64,000 nt of DNA, taken from positions 21,924,501 through 21,988,500 of the forward strand of contig CM076949.1 in the NCBI GenBank assembly GCA_039566865.1, read 5' to 3'. Made by a program: the position numbers and the translations under genes. The number at the start of each line of letters is the position of its first letter. Positions within the stretch are counted from its first letter, which is position 1. This DNA is from Aurelia coerulea (taxonomy: Eukaryota > Cnidaria > Scyphozoa > Semaeostomeae > Ulmaridae). Under the pieces are notes generated by a model that was not told the DNA's origin, did no database searches, and saw nothing but the letters and a program-made list of their open reading frames with translations. Shown here one piece after another: positions 56,801 through 63,743 of this stretch.

Positions 56801-58812
56801 CAAATGGTAAGAAAGAGTACGACGCACCATTCATAACAGTAAAATCGTGTATTTTATCATCAAACATACCAACTTCGGATTTGTCCTTTAAACTGTTGCT
56901 GAGGCTCCTAGAATGCAGTTTTGGGTACAGTAAGTACCCGCAAATAAGAAACCCCCTTCTATAGGAAACAGGCCTCATTTTCTTCAAAAGGGGCTCCTTT
57001 AATAAGAAACAATTTCAGGTCTGAAATTTAAAAGTTTCTTATTTTCAGGTTTTTTTTTTTTTTTTTTAATTCATATTTTTACACGATATCCCATCAGTAC
57101 AAAATTAAACTACAAAAGTTACAAGTTTGTTTTAAATGAAAAATGAAAAAAAAAATTTAAAATTTGGTATTAGCTAGGATTGGATCCAGGCTGAGATCTG
57201 ATCTTCCTGGGAGTCGTGTTTTAGTTAGGGTTTACTGAGCTCTTTAAATGCGTTTTCAATTTTCTTTTAAACTGATCGAGCGAGGGGATTTCCCTTATTT
57301 CGATTGGTATTTCATTCCAAGCTTTAAGCCCGGAAAGGTGGAAACTTTTTTTTGTACACTCAAGTTTAAACTTTGGGATGTCGAGATTTCTATTGTTTCT
57401 TGTGTTATACCTAGAAATTTCATTCCTCTGACTATACTTGTTCCAGAGGCTCTCAGGGCACTGCTTGTTGACTATTTTGTGTGTCATGATAGATCTGTCA
57501 AAATAGATGATTTGATCAACGTTCAGCCCATTATTGATCCAGGGGTCCTTTATTCTAGCATTTTGAATAATTGAGAAGGCCCTGTTCTGTAGACGCTGAA
57601 GCGTTTGCAGCTTCGTGTTGGGCAGGCTACCCCAGATAACATTCCCATATCGGAGGTGACTTTCAACCAGCGCATGGTAAACCTCACATAGCTTAGATTG
57701 CGGAAGAACGTTTTTAAGTTTTTTCAGTGCAGACAAACCACTTGCTACTTTACCTTTCAAGGATTTGAAGTGTTCCTTCCAACTTAGATTCTCGTCGACA
57801 ATAACCCCTAGTGATTTAGTTTTTGTCACTCGTTTTATTTCTGTGCAATTAAGTTTCAATGGAGCCAGAGGTTCAATTTTGTTAATTCTACGTGGATGGC
57901 CGATAAGCATAAACTCAGTCTTTTTTGGATTGGCACTTAATTTATTGACCCTCATCCACTCAGAAATGTTCTGTAGCTCCTCCTGCATCATCTCGGCAAG
58001 TTCGTTAATATCTTCAGAGGCTATCGTTGTGTGCGTATCATCAGCATACATGCTCGCCGAAGAAAACTGTAAACATTCTTCAAAGTCGTTAAGGTATATG
58101 ATGAAGAGAAGGGGGCCTAGACAGGAACCCTGGGGAATGCCACAGGTTACCCCCAAAGACATAGAACATTTACCATTGATTCTGCAAAAAGGTTTCTCAT
58201 AGTTTGTTCCTAAATACTAAAACATATCCCCGTTAATGACTGTAATATAATATAGCGTTATCAAAACAGAATAATTAAGATTTTAAAAATTAAAGATTCA
58301 CACAGCAAAATTTAACATGGTTAAAATGTGAAATGTACCAGTAATGTTCAATACACATGCATGTACGCTTCTGTCATACACCTTGACTTGACTTGATGGT
58401 ACCAATGTATAAGAAACTTTGACCCTGATCATGAAAAGGTCTCTTCAGATAAGAAACTCTCTGAGGCCTCAATTTAAAACGTGGTTTCTTATTTGAATAT
58501 TTGCAATTGAGCGAATCACGAGACTAACAAAATCTCATTTTGGTTTTCCATAAACAACAACTTTTTTGTGAGTCACCCAGTACGCTGTTCAAATTTTTCA
58601 TTTCAGTGGTGAAGGGCGAAGTGATTTTAAGGAATTACAAGAACTCAGAAGACCACATCAACCGGAGATCCAAGAAGGGAGGAAAGACGAAACCAAAAAG
58701 TAATTATAAAACAAAATTATGTTGGTTTCATGTTAATCACCCTGATGGATGCATACTGTTAGATAAGGAATGCCAATTTGCACATAATGAGTTAGAACTA
58801 AGGGCTACATAA
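41408..58812 (+). CDS. TRMT44: TRMT44 orthologue, whole coding span (12 exons)
   Basis: Spliced length 2073 nt, 690 amino acids; human TRMT44 has 757. Known role: cytosolic SAM-dependent methyltransferase that makes 2'-O-methyluridine at position 44 of tRNA-Ser. Visible features: an N-terminal VWKERPNVVNRRLCG block like the human VWLERPQVANKRLCG; a mid-region ISIASYLIVLWEEER; SAM motif I FVDLGCGNGLLVYLLSQEG (residues 321-339); GVDIRRRNIWDQYG (344-357); DWIIGNHSDELTPWIPVIAA (378-397); YFLLPCCFHDF (405-415); a variable linker 470-570; ECGGLQTLLRN-like CGGLQTLLRNHG; and a C-terminal CCCH finger C661-X9-C671-X6-C678-X3-H682. All introns are GT-AG and phases agree. The ATG at 41408 is the first in this frame before conserved sequence. 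Confidence 0.95.
41971..42279. mobile_element. foldback MITE, CAATAGACAA ends
   Basis: Left CAATAGACAATTATGGAAAA and GGGGGGCATTTGACCAAGAT return inverted at the right as ATCTTGGTCAAATGCCCCCC, then TTTTCCGTAGTTGTCTATTG. About 309 bp in TRMT44 intron 1. Confidence 0.85.
42528..42663 (+). CDS. TRMT44: TRMT44 coding exon 2
   Basis: 136 nt, residues 154-198 plus two bases, VPFSTTNWFMPLVVLDGEHA then NFREEMLLALSYGIRYQQ. Acceptor TTACCAG, donor GTATGC. The intron that follows (42664-43738) contains nothing recognised. Confidence 0.9.
43739..43982 (+). CDS. TRMT44: TRMT44 coding exon 3
   Basis: 244 nt, residues 199-280. LPWLKETLLPKLKNWSE and SLVDVEKYARVYNEMKAKYA match the WLGEELLAKLAKWS and SIMKYSKAYQELKEKY blocks of the family. 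Donor GTTAGT. Confidence 0.94.
44151..44337. mobile_element. small TIR element, CAGGCCTTG ends
   Basis: TACAGGCCTTGCACACATTA on the left and TAATGCGCACAAGGCCTGTA on the right are inverted matches, with TA as the likely target. The centre carries AAGAATT/AATTCTT palindromes. In TRMT44 intron 3. Confidence 0.75.
44542..44610 (+). CDS. TRMT44: TRMT44 coding exon 4
   Basis: 23 codons, residues 281-303, AWQENTDPQKFVFEDISIAS then YLI; matches TDPEKFVYEDVAIAAYLL. Phase 0 at both ends; donor GTAAGT. Confidence 0.95.
44757..45165. mobile_element. Harbinger-like MITE, GGCCNAGTTTAAAC family, copy 3
   Basis: Left GGCCAAGTTTAAACACG, right inverted CGATGTTAAAACTGGGCC, with TAA exactly on both sides (44754-44756, 45166-45168). 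409 bp. It ends 17 bp before TRMT44 exon 5. Confidence 0.88.
45183..45290 (+). CDS. TRMT44: TRMT44 coding exon 5 (SAM motif I)
   Basis: 36 codons, residues 304-339: VLWEEERIKNN then SFVDLGCGNGLLVYLLSQEG. DLGCGNG is the SAM-binding loop. The acceptor GTGATTTCAG is preceded within 17 bp by a MITE and its target duplication. The following intron (45291-46089) shows nothing recognised. Confidence 0.97.
46090..46161 (+). CDS. TRMT44: TRMT44 coding exon 6
   Basis: 24 codons, residues 340-363, YNGKGVDIRRRNIWDQYGKS then TVLL. GVDIRRR is the second SAM-pocket strand. Phase 0 at both ends; donor GTATGT. Confidence 0.96.
46243..46423 (-). mobile_element. tRNA-derived SINE, full copy with target duplication
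   Basis: On the minus strand: GCGCAGTGGTGTAATCC (A box), GGGTTCGATCCC (B box), then a tRNA-unrelated body containing GACAAGGGGTCGCGGACTCG and ATCCCAGCGCTTGG, ending CAACTTCACCTTCACCT. ACATTGG flanks it at 46236-46242 and 46424-46430. In TRMT44 intron 6, antisense. Confidence 0.88.
47099..47241 (-). pseudogene. LINE RT C-terminal fragment
   Basis: Minus strand: MKIGPSKTEYARKGFHYMGA then KLYNDLPTYVRTAENKKDFK and a TAG stop. The RKGFHYxGAKLYNDLP and KDFKKxL pattern is the C-terminus of CR1/jockey-like RT proteins. AT-rich, diverged flanking sequence up to about 47490 may belong to the same element. Confidence 0.65.
47547..47650 (+). CDS. TRMT44: TRMT44 coding exon 7
   Basis: 104 nt, residues 364-397 plus two bases. 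DWIIGNHSDELTPWIPVIAA is almost identical to human. Acceptor TTCACAG, donor GTATGT. Confidence 0.97.
48170..48435. mobile_element. TA-flanked foldback MITE, CAATGCCTGCC ends
   Basis: Left CAATGCCTGCCAAAAGTCCT, right inverted AGACTTTTGGCAGGCATTG; TA on both sides. 266 bp. AACAACATTGTTCTG near the centre is itself palindromic. In TRMT44 intron 7. Confidence 0.87.
48743..49050. mobile_element. TTAA-type MITE with AGGGGCTCCGT ends, copy 1
   Basis: Left AGGGGCTCCGTTTCC (eroded), right GCGACGGAGCCCCTTT. The interior GGTGGCTTGGGTGAAGCCAC and CAAACAAACTGCAGAAAACA is shared with the copy at 50286. A foldback segment TTTGGTGGCTT...AAGCCACCAAA is included. Ends 185 bp before TRMT44 exon 8. Confidence 0.78.
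49236..49296 (+). CDS. TRMT44: TRMT44 coding exon 8
   Basis: 61 nt, residues 398-418, SSYKTKYFLLPCCFHDFTGK. LPCCxxDF is a conserved motif of the family. Acceptor CTTGCAG, donor GTAATC. Confidence 0.96.
49336..50040. repeat. three-copy tandem repeat of about 256 bp
   Basis: TGTGTAATAAAGGCGAAAA recurs at 49355, 49611 and 49867, exactly 256 bp apart, and TTTCGAGTAAACGAGCTATT and GGACGTATGATACTGAGACT recur in step. A GGACAAGAGAAAGACG word is itself doubled within units. The copies are nearly identical. In TRMT44 intron 8. Confidence 0.92.
50286..50601. mobile_element. TTAA-flanked MITE with AGGGGCTCCGTCG ends, copy 2
   Basis: Left AGGGGCTCCGTCGCC, right inverted GGCGACGGAGCCCCT, TTAA at 50282-50285 and 50602-50605. 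316 bp. The TTAA target suggests a piggyBac-type mobiliser. In TRMT44 intron 8. Confidence 0.86.
50890..51012 (+). CDS. TRMT44: TRMT44 coding exon 9
   Basis: 41 codons, residues 419-459, YQTYLDYVREIGTECGF then IQRIPSTKR; matches YREYLDFIKEVGFTCGF and LRIPSTKR. Phase 0 at both ends; donor GTAAGT. Confidence 0.96.
51325..51734. mobile_element. foldback MITE, GCCTGCGTNCAGAC ends
   Basis: Left GCCTGCGTACAGACTATACC, right GTCTGCACGCAGGC with TA on both sides. AAGGAAAAGGTATAGTCTGC and GCGCAAC at the left return inverted near 51670-51700. In TRMT44 intron 9. Confidence 0.82.
51935..52454. mobile_element. TA-flanked foldback element, CCGGGTGAGTCA ends
   Basis: Left CCGGGTGAGTCACAAAAAAG, right inverted TTTTTTTTGACTCACCCGG; TA (or TATA) on both sides. 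GTTTGGCGGGCTGTG / CAGCCCGCCAAAC and most of the interior pair up, so the element folds back on itself. 520 bp in TRMT44 intron 9. Confidence 0.88.
52607..53063 (-). pseudogene. LINE RT C-terminal fragment, frameshifted
   Basis: Minus strand, two frames: NKIQERALRIVYKNCHVY then LLKLDNAVSIHQRNLQLL, and after a frameshift MIEIYKTNRNLNASFMSEIF and SYGIGTVRYLGGQKLW. This is the C-terminal third of a CR1/jockey-like RT protein. Not functional. Confidence 0.82.
53071..53699. mobile_element. TIR element, CCGGGTGAACCAG ends
   Basis: Left CCGGGTGAACCAGAAAAAAG then TTCCCACTT; right inverted AAGTGGGAACTTTTTTCTGG then CTCACCCG. TA on the left; right flank reads TTATA, one base off. The arms pair far inward (GCAACCAGAAAG-type blocks). 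Inserted directly at the 5' edge of the LINE fragment. Confidence 0.82.
53773..54145 (+). CDS. TRMT44: TRMT44 coding exon 10
   Basis: 373 nt, residues 460-583 plus one base. Begins TCHIARKRSYL (human VCLVGKSRTY), then a variable charged linker, then ETVRNCTQINKDVKNAIIDK and SNWNCG. Acceptor TTTCAG, donor GTAGGT. Confidence 0.93.
54254..54593. mobile_element. Harbinger-like MITE, AGCCTGGTTTCCAT ends
   Basis: Left AGCCTGGTTTCCATAT, right inverted ACATGGAAACCAGGCT, TTA on both sides. The ends equal those of the element at 9124, but the interior differs: many GGTTGCGG, GCCGTAAG and CCGGTACC words in both orientations. In TRMT44 intron 10. Confidence 0.82.
55186..55302 (+). CDS. TRMT44: TRMT44 coding exon 11
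   Basis: 117 nt, residues 584-622 plus one base, LPLAEVTSLLTKETLQELKS then QCGGLQTLLRNHGHIFK; CGGLQTLLRN is strongly conserved. Acceptor TTTCTAG, donor GTAAGT. Confidence 0.96.
55540..55783. mobile_element. foldback MITE, TACCGNAAAAGCTCTA ends
   Basis: Left TACCGCAAAAGCTCTACTAA then GCCCCCC; right inverted TTAATAGAGCTTTTACGGTA preceded by GGGGC. 244 bp in TRMT44 intron 11. A related half-copy may lie near 301. Confidence 0.82.
57051..58222 (-). mobile_element. 5'-truncated LINE insertion with poly(A) tail
   Basis: A minus-strand RT frame (58162-57221, open upstream to about 58216) is followed by a 3' UTR and a poly(T) run at 57051-57068, that is, a poly(A) tail on the minus strand. The copy starts within the RT domain, so endonuclease and ORF1 are missing: a typical truncated target-primed insertion, antisense in TRMT44 intron 11. 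Confidence 0.85.
57221..58162 (-). pseudogene. reverse transcriptase C-terminal two-thirds (CR1/jockey-like)
   Basis: 313 codons without a stop. GIPQGSCLGPLLFIIYLNDF, then the catalytic YADD, then NPKKTEFMLIG, TKSLGVIVDENLSWKEH, HLRYGNVIWG, and a C-terminal GLKAWNEIPIEIREI with DQFKRKLKTHL. These are the ordered blocks of non-LTR RT fingers/palm/thumb. The N-terminal RT blocks and endonuclease are lacking, so it cannot be an autonomous protein, but its intact frame suggests a fairly recent insertion. Confidence 0.93.
58555..58579. mobile_element. solo end of a TA-flanked foldback element
   Basis: AACTTTTTTGTGAGTCACCC then AGTA matches the right ends of the CCGGGTGAGTCA group; no left end was found in this intron. 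It is 28 bp before TRMT44 exon 12. Confidence 0.5.
58607..58812 (+). CDS. TRMT44: TRMT44 coding exon 12 (CCCH zinc finger, stop)
   Basis: 206 nt, residues 623-690, TAA 58810-58812. A Lys/Arg-rich stretch precedes KLCWFHVNHPDGCILL and ECQFAH: the CCCH finger C-X9-C-X6-C-X3-H, which corresponds to LCWFFMHHPDGC of human TRMT44. Acceptor TTTCAG. Confidence 0.96.
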
Positions 58813-58862
58813 CGTTGAATGCATAATGTTAAACGAACTAAGACTGCGTCCACACTATACCA

Positions 58863-59046
58863 AGGTGTTGTGGCGCAGTGGTGTAATCCTCTAACTTTGC
58901 AGCCAGAACATTCAGGCGGACAGGGTTCGATACCCGGTAGGGCCCCACCACTTGAGCGTCATGACAAGGGGTCGCGGACTCGATTAGCGCTTAGCTACTT
59001 CTGTGATCCCAGCGCTTGGCGCTAAAAACCGCAACTTCACCTTCAC
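58863..59046 (+). mobile_element. tRNA-derived SINE, full copy with 8-bp target duplication
   Basis: GTTGTGGCGCAGTGGTGTAA (A box at 58870-58880) and GGTTCGATACC (B box at 58924-58934), followed by GACAAGGGGTCGCGGACTCG, ATCCCAGCGCTTGGCGCTAA, and an end of repeated TTCACC. CTATACCA flanks it at 58855-58862 and 59047-59054. It lies 50 bp after the TRMT44 stop, so it could be part of its 3' UTR. Confidence 0.9.
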
Positions 59047-59284
59047 CTATACCAGTACGACTTGAAAATGACATGAAATCGTTGCGGAAAATGGCATGAA
59101 ATCGTTCGGTTCACACGAAAACAGCATATTTTTGCCGGTAGATTTTGAAAACGGAACTCTAACCAACACTATTTGAAAAAGGCATCTTGTAGACACTCAA
59201 AAGCGATGAAAATGGAACATTTTTCTCAAGATTAGTTATCCCAAGTACTGGTTCAAAGTCAGCCTTTTTATATGCAGTTATCTA

Positions 59285-59526
59285 CAGGTAACGGGGGAAA
59301 TTAGTTTAAAAGTAACAATTACCTCCATCTTTACTTTGGTGTTTACCAAATTTTCCAATTTTGTCTAGATTAGATTAGGCCAACCACGACAATGTTTATG
59401 ATAGAAACAGTTCCGGTTTGCCGTGGCTGGCCTAATCTAATCTAGACAAAATTGGCAAATTTGGTAAACAATAAAGTAACGATGGAGGTACTTGTTACTT
59501 TTAAACTAATTTTTCCCCGTTACCTG
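59285..59526. mobile_element. foldback MITE, CAGGTAACGGGG ends
   Basis: Two arms of about 105 bp are inverted near-copies: CAGGTAACGGGGGAAATTAG left, CTAATTTTTCCCCGTTACCT right; TTTTGTCTAGATTAGATTAG is exactly inverted in both. The loop between them is short (about 25-30 bp). Confidence 0.9.
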
Positions 59527-59534
59527 TGAGTTAT

Positions 59535-60450
59535 CCTACCAAATAGGCATCATTTAGATATCTTCTTTTGAGTACGAAGCGCATCAATACTGTTCTTTTT
59601 ATTGGCATTAAAGTTCGCTTGGTTGGAGATTGTAGTCGCTCCAAATCCAATTCTGAAATGTTGCTCAAACATTATTTGATTAGTTGCCCCGAGTCCTGTT
59701 TAAAGTCAGCTTTTTTTATATACAATACCGGGTGTCCCAAAAAAAGTATACAGATTTGGTTGACTCCAGCGATGTGAATTTGGCATTAATCAATGGCTAA
59801 TCACTCTCAAAATGTTCCTCGATAGTTAACTTGAACATAGATACCTCGTTTGCAGGTATTGGTGCTTCAAGAGCAGAAATATCAATCTTGACAGCTCAAA
59901 TTTGCGTGAACCTGCAAGACAGAGCTTTGGCCTTTCGGCCGAAGCAAGTTCCTTAATCGCATCGAAATTATGAGCTGAAATTAATGAAAAATTAAGAAAC
60001 TGCCCAATGGGTGACTGGGAGTGACTTCTGCTGGAAAAGGAGATAACACAAGATCTAATGTTGTTCAAATTTTATCAAGGCTATCGTTGATTTATACGTG
60101 TGCCTTACGAATTTGCTTTGGCCAAAATGCCAAAGCTCTCGTTTGCAGGAAGAGGCAAATTTGAGTTTTTAAAATTAACATGTCTGCTCTCAAAGCACCA
60201 GTACCAACAAAGATGCACCGATGTTCAAGTTAACTATCGAGGAACATTTTTAGAGTGATTTGATATTGATTGAAGCTAAATTCACATCGCTGGAGTCAAC
60301 CAAATCCGTACACATTTTTATGGGACACCCGGTCGTTCTGCCAAATATAAATCATTTAGATGTCTTCTTTTTAATACGAATCACATCATTACTGTTCTTT
60401 TTATTGGCTTTGAAGTTCGCTTGGTTTGAGGTTGTAGTGTTCTTGGCGTT
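59535..60450. repeat. direct repeat pair flanking a transposon
   Basis: About 105 bp at 59540-59645 (CTGTTCTTTTTATTGGC and AAAGTTCGCTTGGTT included) recur with differences at 60345-60450. The TIR element 59728-60332 lies between them. Confidence 0.7.
59728..60332. mobile_element. foldback element, CCGGGTGTCCC ends
   Basis: Left CCGGGTGTCCCAAAAAAAGT then ATACAGATTTGGTTGACTCC; right inverted GGAGTCAACCAAATCCGTAC then GGGACACCCGG. TA on the left, TC on the right. AATGTTCCTCGATAGTTAAC returns inverted at 60225-60250. 605 bp. Confidence 0.86.
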
Positions 60451-60452
60451 AC

Positions 60453-60951
60453 TTGTGGAAGGGAGTCGTTGTTTTTGTGATCTTGAAACAGCTCGTGGAC
60501 TTGTTTGAGGTGCTGGTTCTTGCTCTGGTTCTCCACTGTTGTTGGTTGTTACTTGTGCCAGGCGCTCTGTTGAAGAACATTGATATCTGTGAGACTTACA
60601 CCACGAGTTGTTTGATGCTTGTTCTCTTTATATTTGTTTGTTGGATTGCAAAATCACAAAAAGGTGAGAATATCCCATGTTTAATCAAATCTTGATAAAA
60701 ACAAAGATGACCTTTCTAGATTTCTACAATCATTTTCCGATGATTCTGTTAACTTTCGCATTCGATAAATCTCCCCTTAGTTTCTGGGTCATCGAATTTC
60801 CAATTACTATTGTTTACTCAAAATAGAACACCACCTAACCCATTAGTTCTAGACTTGTCCTGTCATGTTACTTAAACTTCGTATCGGGATGATACTGAGA
60901 TTCTATATCACATTCTAGAGGGATGATAGATGCTGATACATTATTCCAACA
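60453..60951. other. intergenic sequence, nothing recognised
   Basis: T-rich on the + strand up to about 60660, with short open frames of hydrophobic composition that show no known motif. No repeat was identified. Confidence 0.4.
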
Positions 60952-61590
60952 GGTGAGTCAGAAAAAGGAATCCCCGTTTGGAAGGCCACTGCCTCCTGAA
61001 TACCAAAGATATGATATTGAAAACTGTCTTGTTTTACTGCCAATATCTTCAATTGGGTTCAGTAATTTACCCGGCTTTAATCGGCAATTCCTTCCCGTCG
61101 ATATGTGAGATTTTCTGCAGAAAGCCCCTTTCAAAAACCTGTCAAAACGAGTGAAAACAATGAGCAACTTGTCCTTGGTTTTCCTTCCGAAAAATGATGA
61201 CACTCACATGTAATCATGTATCATGTATTTGTCCTCTTGGGAGAATGCTATCCCCCTGAATAGGTTATTGATAGCAGGGGGAAGACTTGTTCATCCTCCT
61301 AAAAGGATAGCACGTGTATAACGTGCAGAGGTCATTGCTGTAAGACCTGCAAGGCAAACATTTTAGGGAAATTTGTTCGTGATTTTGGGCATGTTTTGGA
61401 GGTTTCTCGAAGAGGCTTCTCGAGAAAATCCCTCATAATTTCATAACGGAGTAGTCAATTTCAGTTAGGTAAATCTTAAAATGGATTTTAACATGTCTAC
61501 CACTAAACTATATATTTGCCGATATCATGGTCTTGATAACCAGGGATCCTTGACCTTTCAAATGGGGATTCTTTTTATTGACTCACGCAG
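60952..61590. mobile_element. TIR element, AGGTGAGTCAG ends
   Basis: Left AGGTGAGTCAGAAAAAGGAA then TCCCCGTTTGGAAGG; right inverted CCTTTCAAATGGGGATTCTT then TTTATTGACTCACGC. Related by its ends to the CCGGGTGAGTCA group. The centre has paired AGGGGGAA / ATCCCCCTG-like words. About 639 bp. Confidence 0.7.
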
Positions 61591-61757
61591 TATCAACCTT
61601 TCTTTTTCTGCTTCTTACGCTCTAACGTATTTTCTTCGTTACCACCAACGTTTAGTCTGTTAAACTCTATGCTATAAACTGCATTTAAAGATATTTTAAA
61701 ATATGGTATTAAAATGGCAGATGCAACGAACGAAACGAGTCTAAATAATTGGCACAC

Positions 61758-61832
61758 TGAGGCCTTTCAAACTTATGTTATCATCAGAGTTATCATCACA
61801 CTCTGATGATAACATAAGTTTGAAAGGCCTCA
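61758..61832. repeat. perfect 32-bp inverted repeat, 11-bp loop
   Basis: Arms 61758-61789 and 61801-61832 are exact reverse complements (left arm starts TGAGGCCTTTCAAACTTATG). The right arm is the coding sequence of the LINE ORF1; the left arm looks like an inverted copy of it. Confidence 0.95.
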
Positions 61833-62473
61833 TTTCCGAGCTAAAACAGACGATTCTTGACCAACAATTGAAGATCCAGGAACTTGAGGCGAAGGTCGTG
61901 GTTATGGAAAAATATATTGAAAGAATTGAAAAGGTGGAGCGGAGAGTTTGCGAGGTCGACGGCCTAAGCGAACGCATTGCAGATCTTGAACGTGTTTGTG
62001 ATGATAACGAGCAGTATCAGCGAAGGCTCTGCCTTAGAATAAACGGCGTTGAAGTGGAAGAGGATGCTGCCGAAAGTGGTCGCGACTGTCTTGAGATGGT
62101 CAAAAAAATGTTCAAAGAAGATCTTGGATTAGATATCCCTGAGGTGGTTATTGATAGGGCCCACAGAATTGGCCCTATCAAGGAAGTCCCAGAAAGTGAC
62201 AAGAAATTTCGCTCCATAATTGTACGCTTCACGACATGGAGGCATAGAACAGCAGTATACAGTGCTAGGAAGAAGACGGATAAATTTAGAATTTCGCTGG
62301 ACCTAACACACCAAAGAGCGAAGCTGTTGAAAAGGGCCAACGAATTATTGAAGGATGATGACGACGGCTATGCATTCGCTGATGTGAACTGCCGGCTGTG
62401 CATAAAGTATGAGGGAAGCTATCATTATTTCAGTGATTTATATGAACTTTATGATATCGTCAAGTATGGCTAA
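61775..62473 (+). CDS. LINE ORF1-like RNA-binding protein
   Basis: 232 codons. A coiled-coil segment (about residues 20-75, EKYIERIEKVERRVCEVD) is followed by an L1-ORF1p-type RRM-like region: QRRLCLRINGVEVEEDA, VVIDRAHRIGP, RSIIVRFTTWRHRTAVYSAR, and a C-terminal domain ending DLYELYDIVKYG. Known role of the family: trimeric RNA chaperone of the retrotransposon particle. The ATG at 61775 lies inside the inverted repeat; an earlier ATG at 61714 in good context (AAAATGG) is in another frame and stops at 61804-61806, so the 5' end of the ORF is probably rearranged. Confidence 0.8.
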   Translation: MLSSELSSHSDDNISLKGLISELKQTILDQQLKIQELEAKVVVMEKYIERIEKVERRVCEVDGLSERIADLERVCDDNEQYQRRLCLRINGVEVEEDAAESGRDCLEMVKKMFKEDLGLDIPEVVIDRAHRIGPIKEVPESDKKFRSIIVRFTTWRHRTAVYSARKKTDKFRISLDLTHQRAKLLKRANELLKDDDDGYAFADVNCRLCIKYEGSYHYFSDLYELYDIVKYG

Positions 62474-63692
62474 ATATCACTTACTCACTTCAGAGGAAAC
62501 ATTTGACTCTATGCCTGTTCATGGTTTGTTGCGTGTTTGTCACTTCTGACTTGGGTCAGTGTTTTGATTTCCTTTGGTACATGTCACGCTTGTTGATACA
62601 CAAGAAAAGTAGCGTTGTTTGTTTTCGTTCTTGTTGGGCTGGGTTCGCGCTGGGTCGTTTGGGTCGTTGGGGTCGTGCGGGGGGACCCCAAAGACAAAGT
62701 CTTAGAGTTTGAGTCCTTTGTCTTTTGGGTCTTTCTGCGCGGCCTTGGCGGCCCGGGCGACCTGGTGTGAACCAGGCTTTAGTATGAAAATTAAATTGCC
62801 GCTTGCGGAAATGTTAGGTTCCTTGGCTGGTTTTCGGCTGGGTGACGGAGGTAGCGCGACGCGACGAACTTCAAATTTGCAAAGTTGTTGCGTCGCGCGG
62901 CGTTTGTCGCCTAGTGGAAAATAAACAAGGCTCAATCAAAACATATTCAAAAAAGTAAGTAGCACGAAAACATAGTGTTAAAGTCAATACTGTTTGTCTG
63001 TAAACAAAAGAATGAAATTCTATTGATCTTTTCCCAAGTGGATCTCATACATGTTTTGGAAACAGAATACACGTGCACAACAATTTTAATGAATTTGATA
63101 AAATTCCCTGGCCCCAAGAGCGTACCCACGAAAATCCCAAGAGCCAGTGCCATCGTGCATCGCACTCGACTCTAAAATGATTCTGAGTCGATTATTTTAT
63201 GAATGTTGTGTTAAAGTTTCTGTTTATCGTAATAACCTCTCTATTTTTGAACGTCTTTGTTTGTTATGTATTTTGTTAACGTCTTTTGGACTTATTATTG
63301 GTGGTTGCATTGGTACTTGCTGCCCCATAGGACCAGCGAGAAGATTTCACTTCGATGATGCCGGTTGAAATCAATCAATGGCGGGCAACAATAGGGTGCT
63401 TCCGTGTATCCATACAAAAATTGTCCCCACTGAAGAAAAGTGTCAAGCCATTTTCAGTTCTTTTCCAAATCCTCAAGTTGTTTTGGTTTTGTTATTGTTT
63501 CATCGCAATTTCGATCCTTGCTCTGCCATTTACAGTAACAATACAGTTTCTTACAGTGCACTCTGTCACAACACAGTCTTGTTTTTTGCCTTTGTTCGCC
63601 CGCGTGCATCACTTTGCGAAGACGGTACTTTACACGACCATAGAACTTTTCAAGCGAATCCCTGTCGGTATCATTGCTCTTGTTCGGTATAA
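62474..63692. other. region between LINE ORF1 and ORF2
   Basis: Includes a G-rich stretch at 62640-62770, an end-like AACCAGGCTTTAG at 62770 resembling the AGCCTGGTT Harbinger ends, and a GC-rich hairpin at 62854-62898. Open frames at 63147-63368 and 63355-63696 have hydrophobic segments but no recognised motif. Whether this belongs to one LINE is unclear. Confidence 0.4.
62854..62898. repeat. GC-rich hairpin
   Basis: GCGCGACGCGACGAACTT faces AAAGTTGTTGCGTCGCGC with a loop of about 9 bases and two or three mismatches. It stands out as CpG-dense in AT-rich DNA. Confidence 0.75.
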
Positions 63693-63743
63693 GTAGCTGT
63701 GAGGCACTTTCTTTTCCTGTATGCACATTTTTACATTGGGTGT

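Larger units (their letters stand above)
56938..58493. mobile_element. possible foldback element split by a LINE
   Basis: CAAATAAGAAACC at about 56939 and GGTTTCTTATTTG at 58481-58493 are inverted matches. Further ATAAGAAAC and TTTCTTAT words and GGCCTCA-like / CAGGTCTGA-like blocks next to AATTTAAAA lie on both sides. The LINE at 57051-58222 sits between them, so it may have inserted into this element. Confidence 0.4.
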
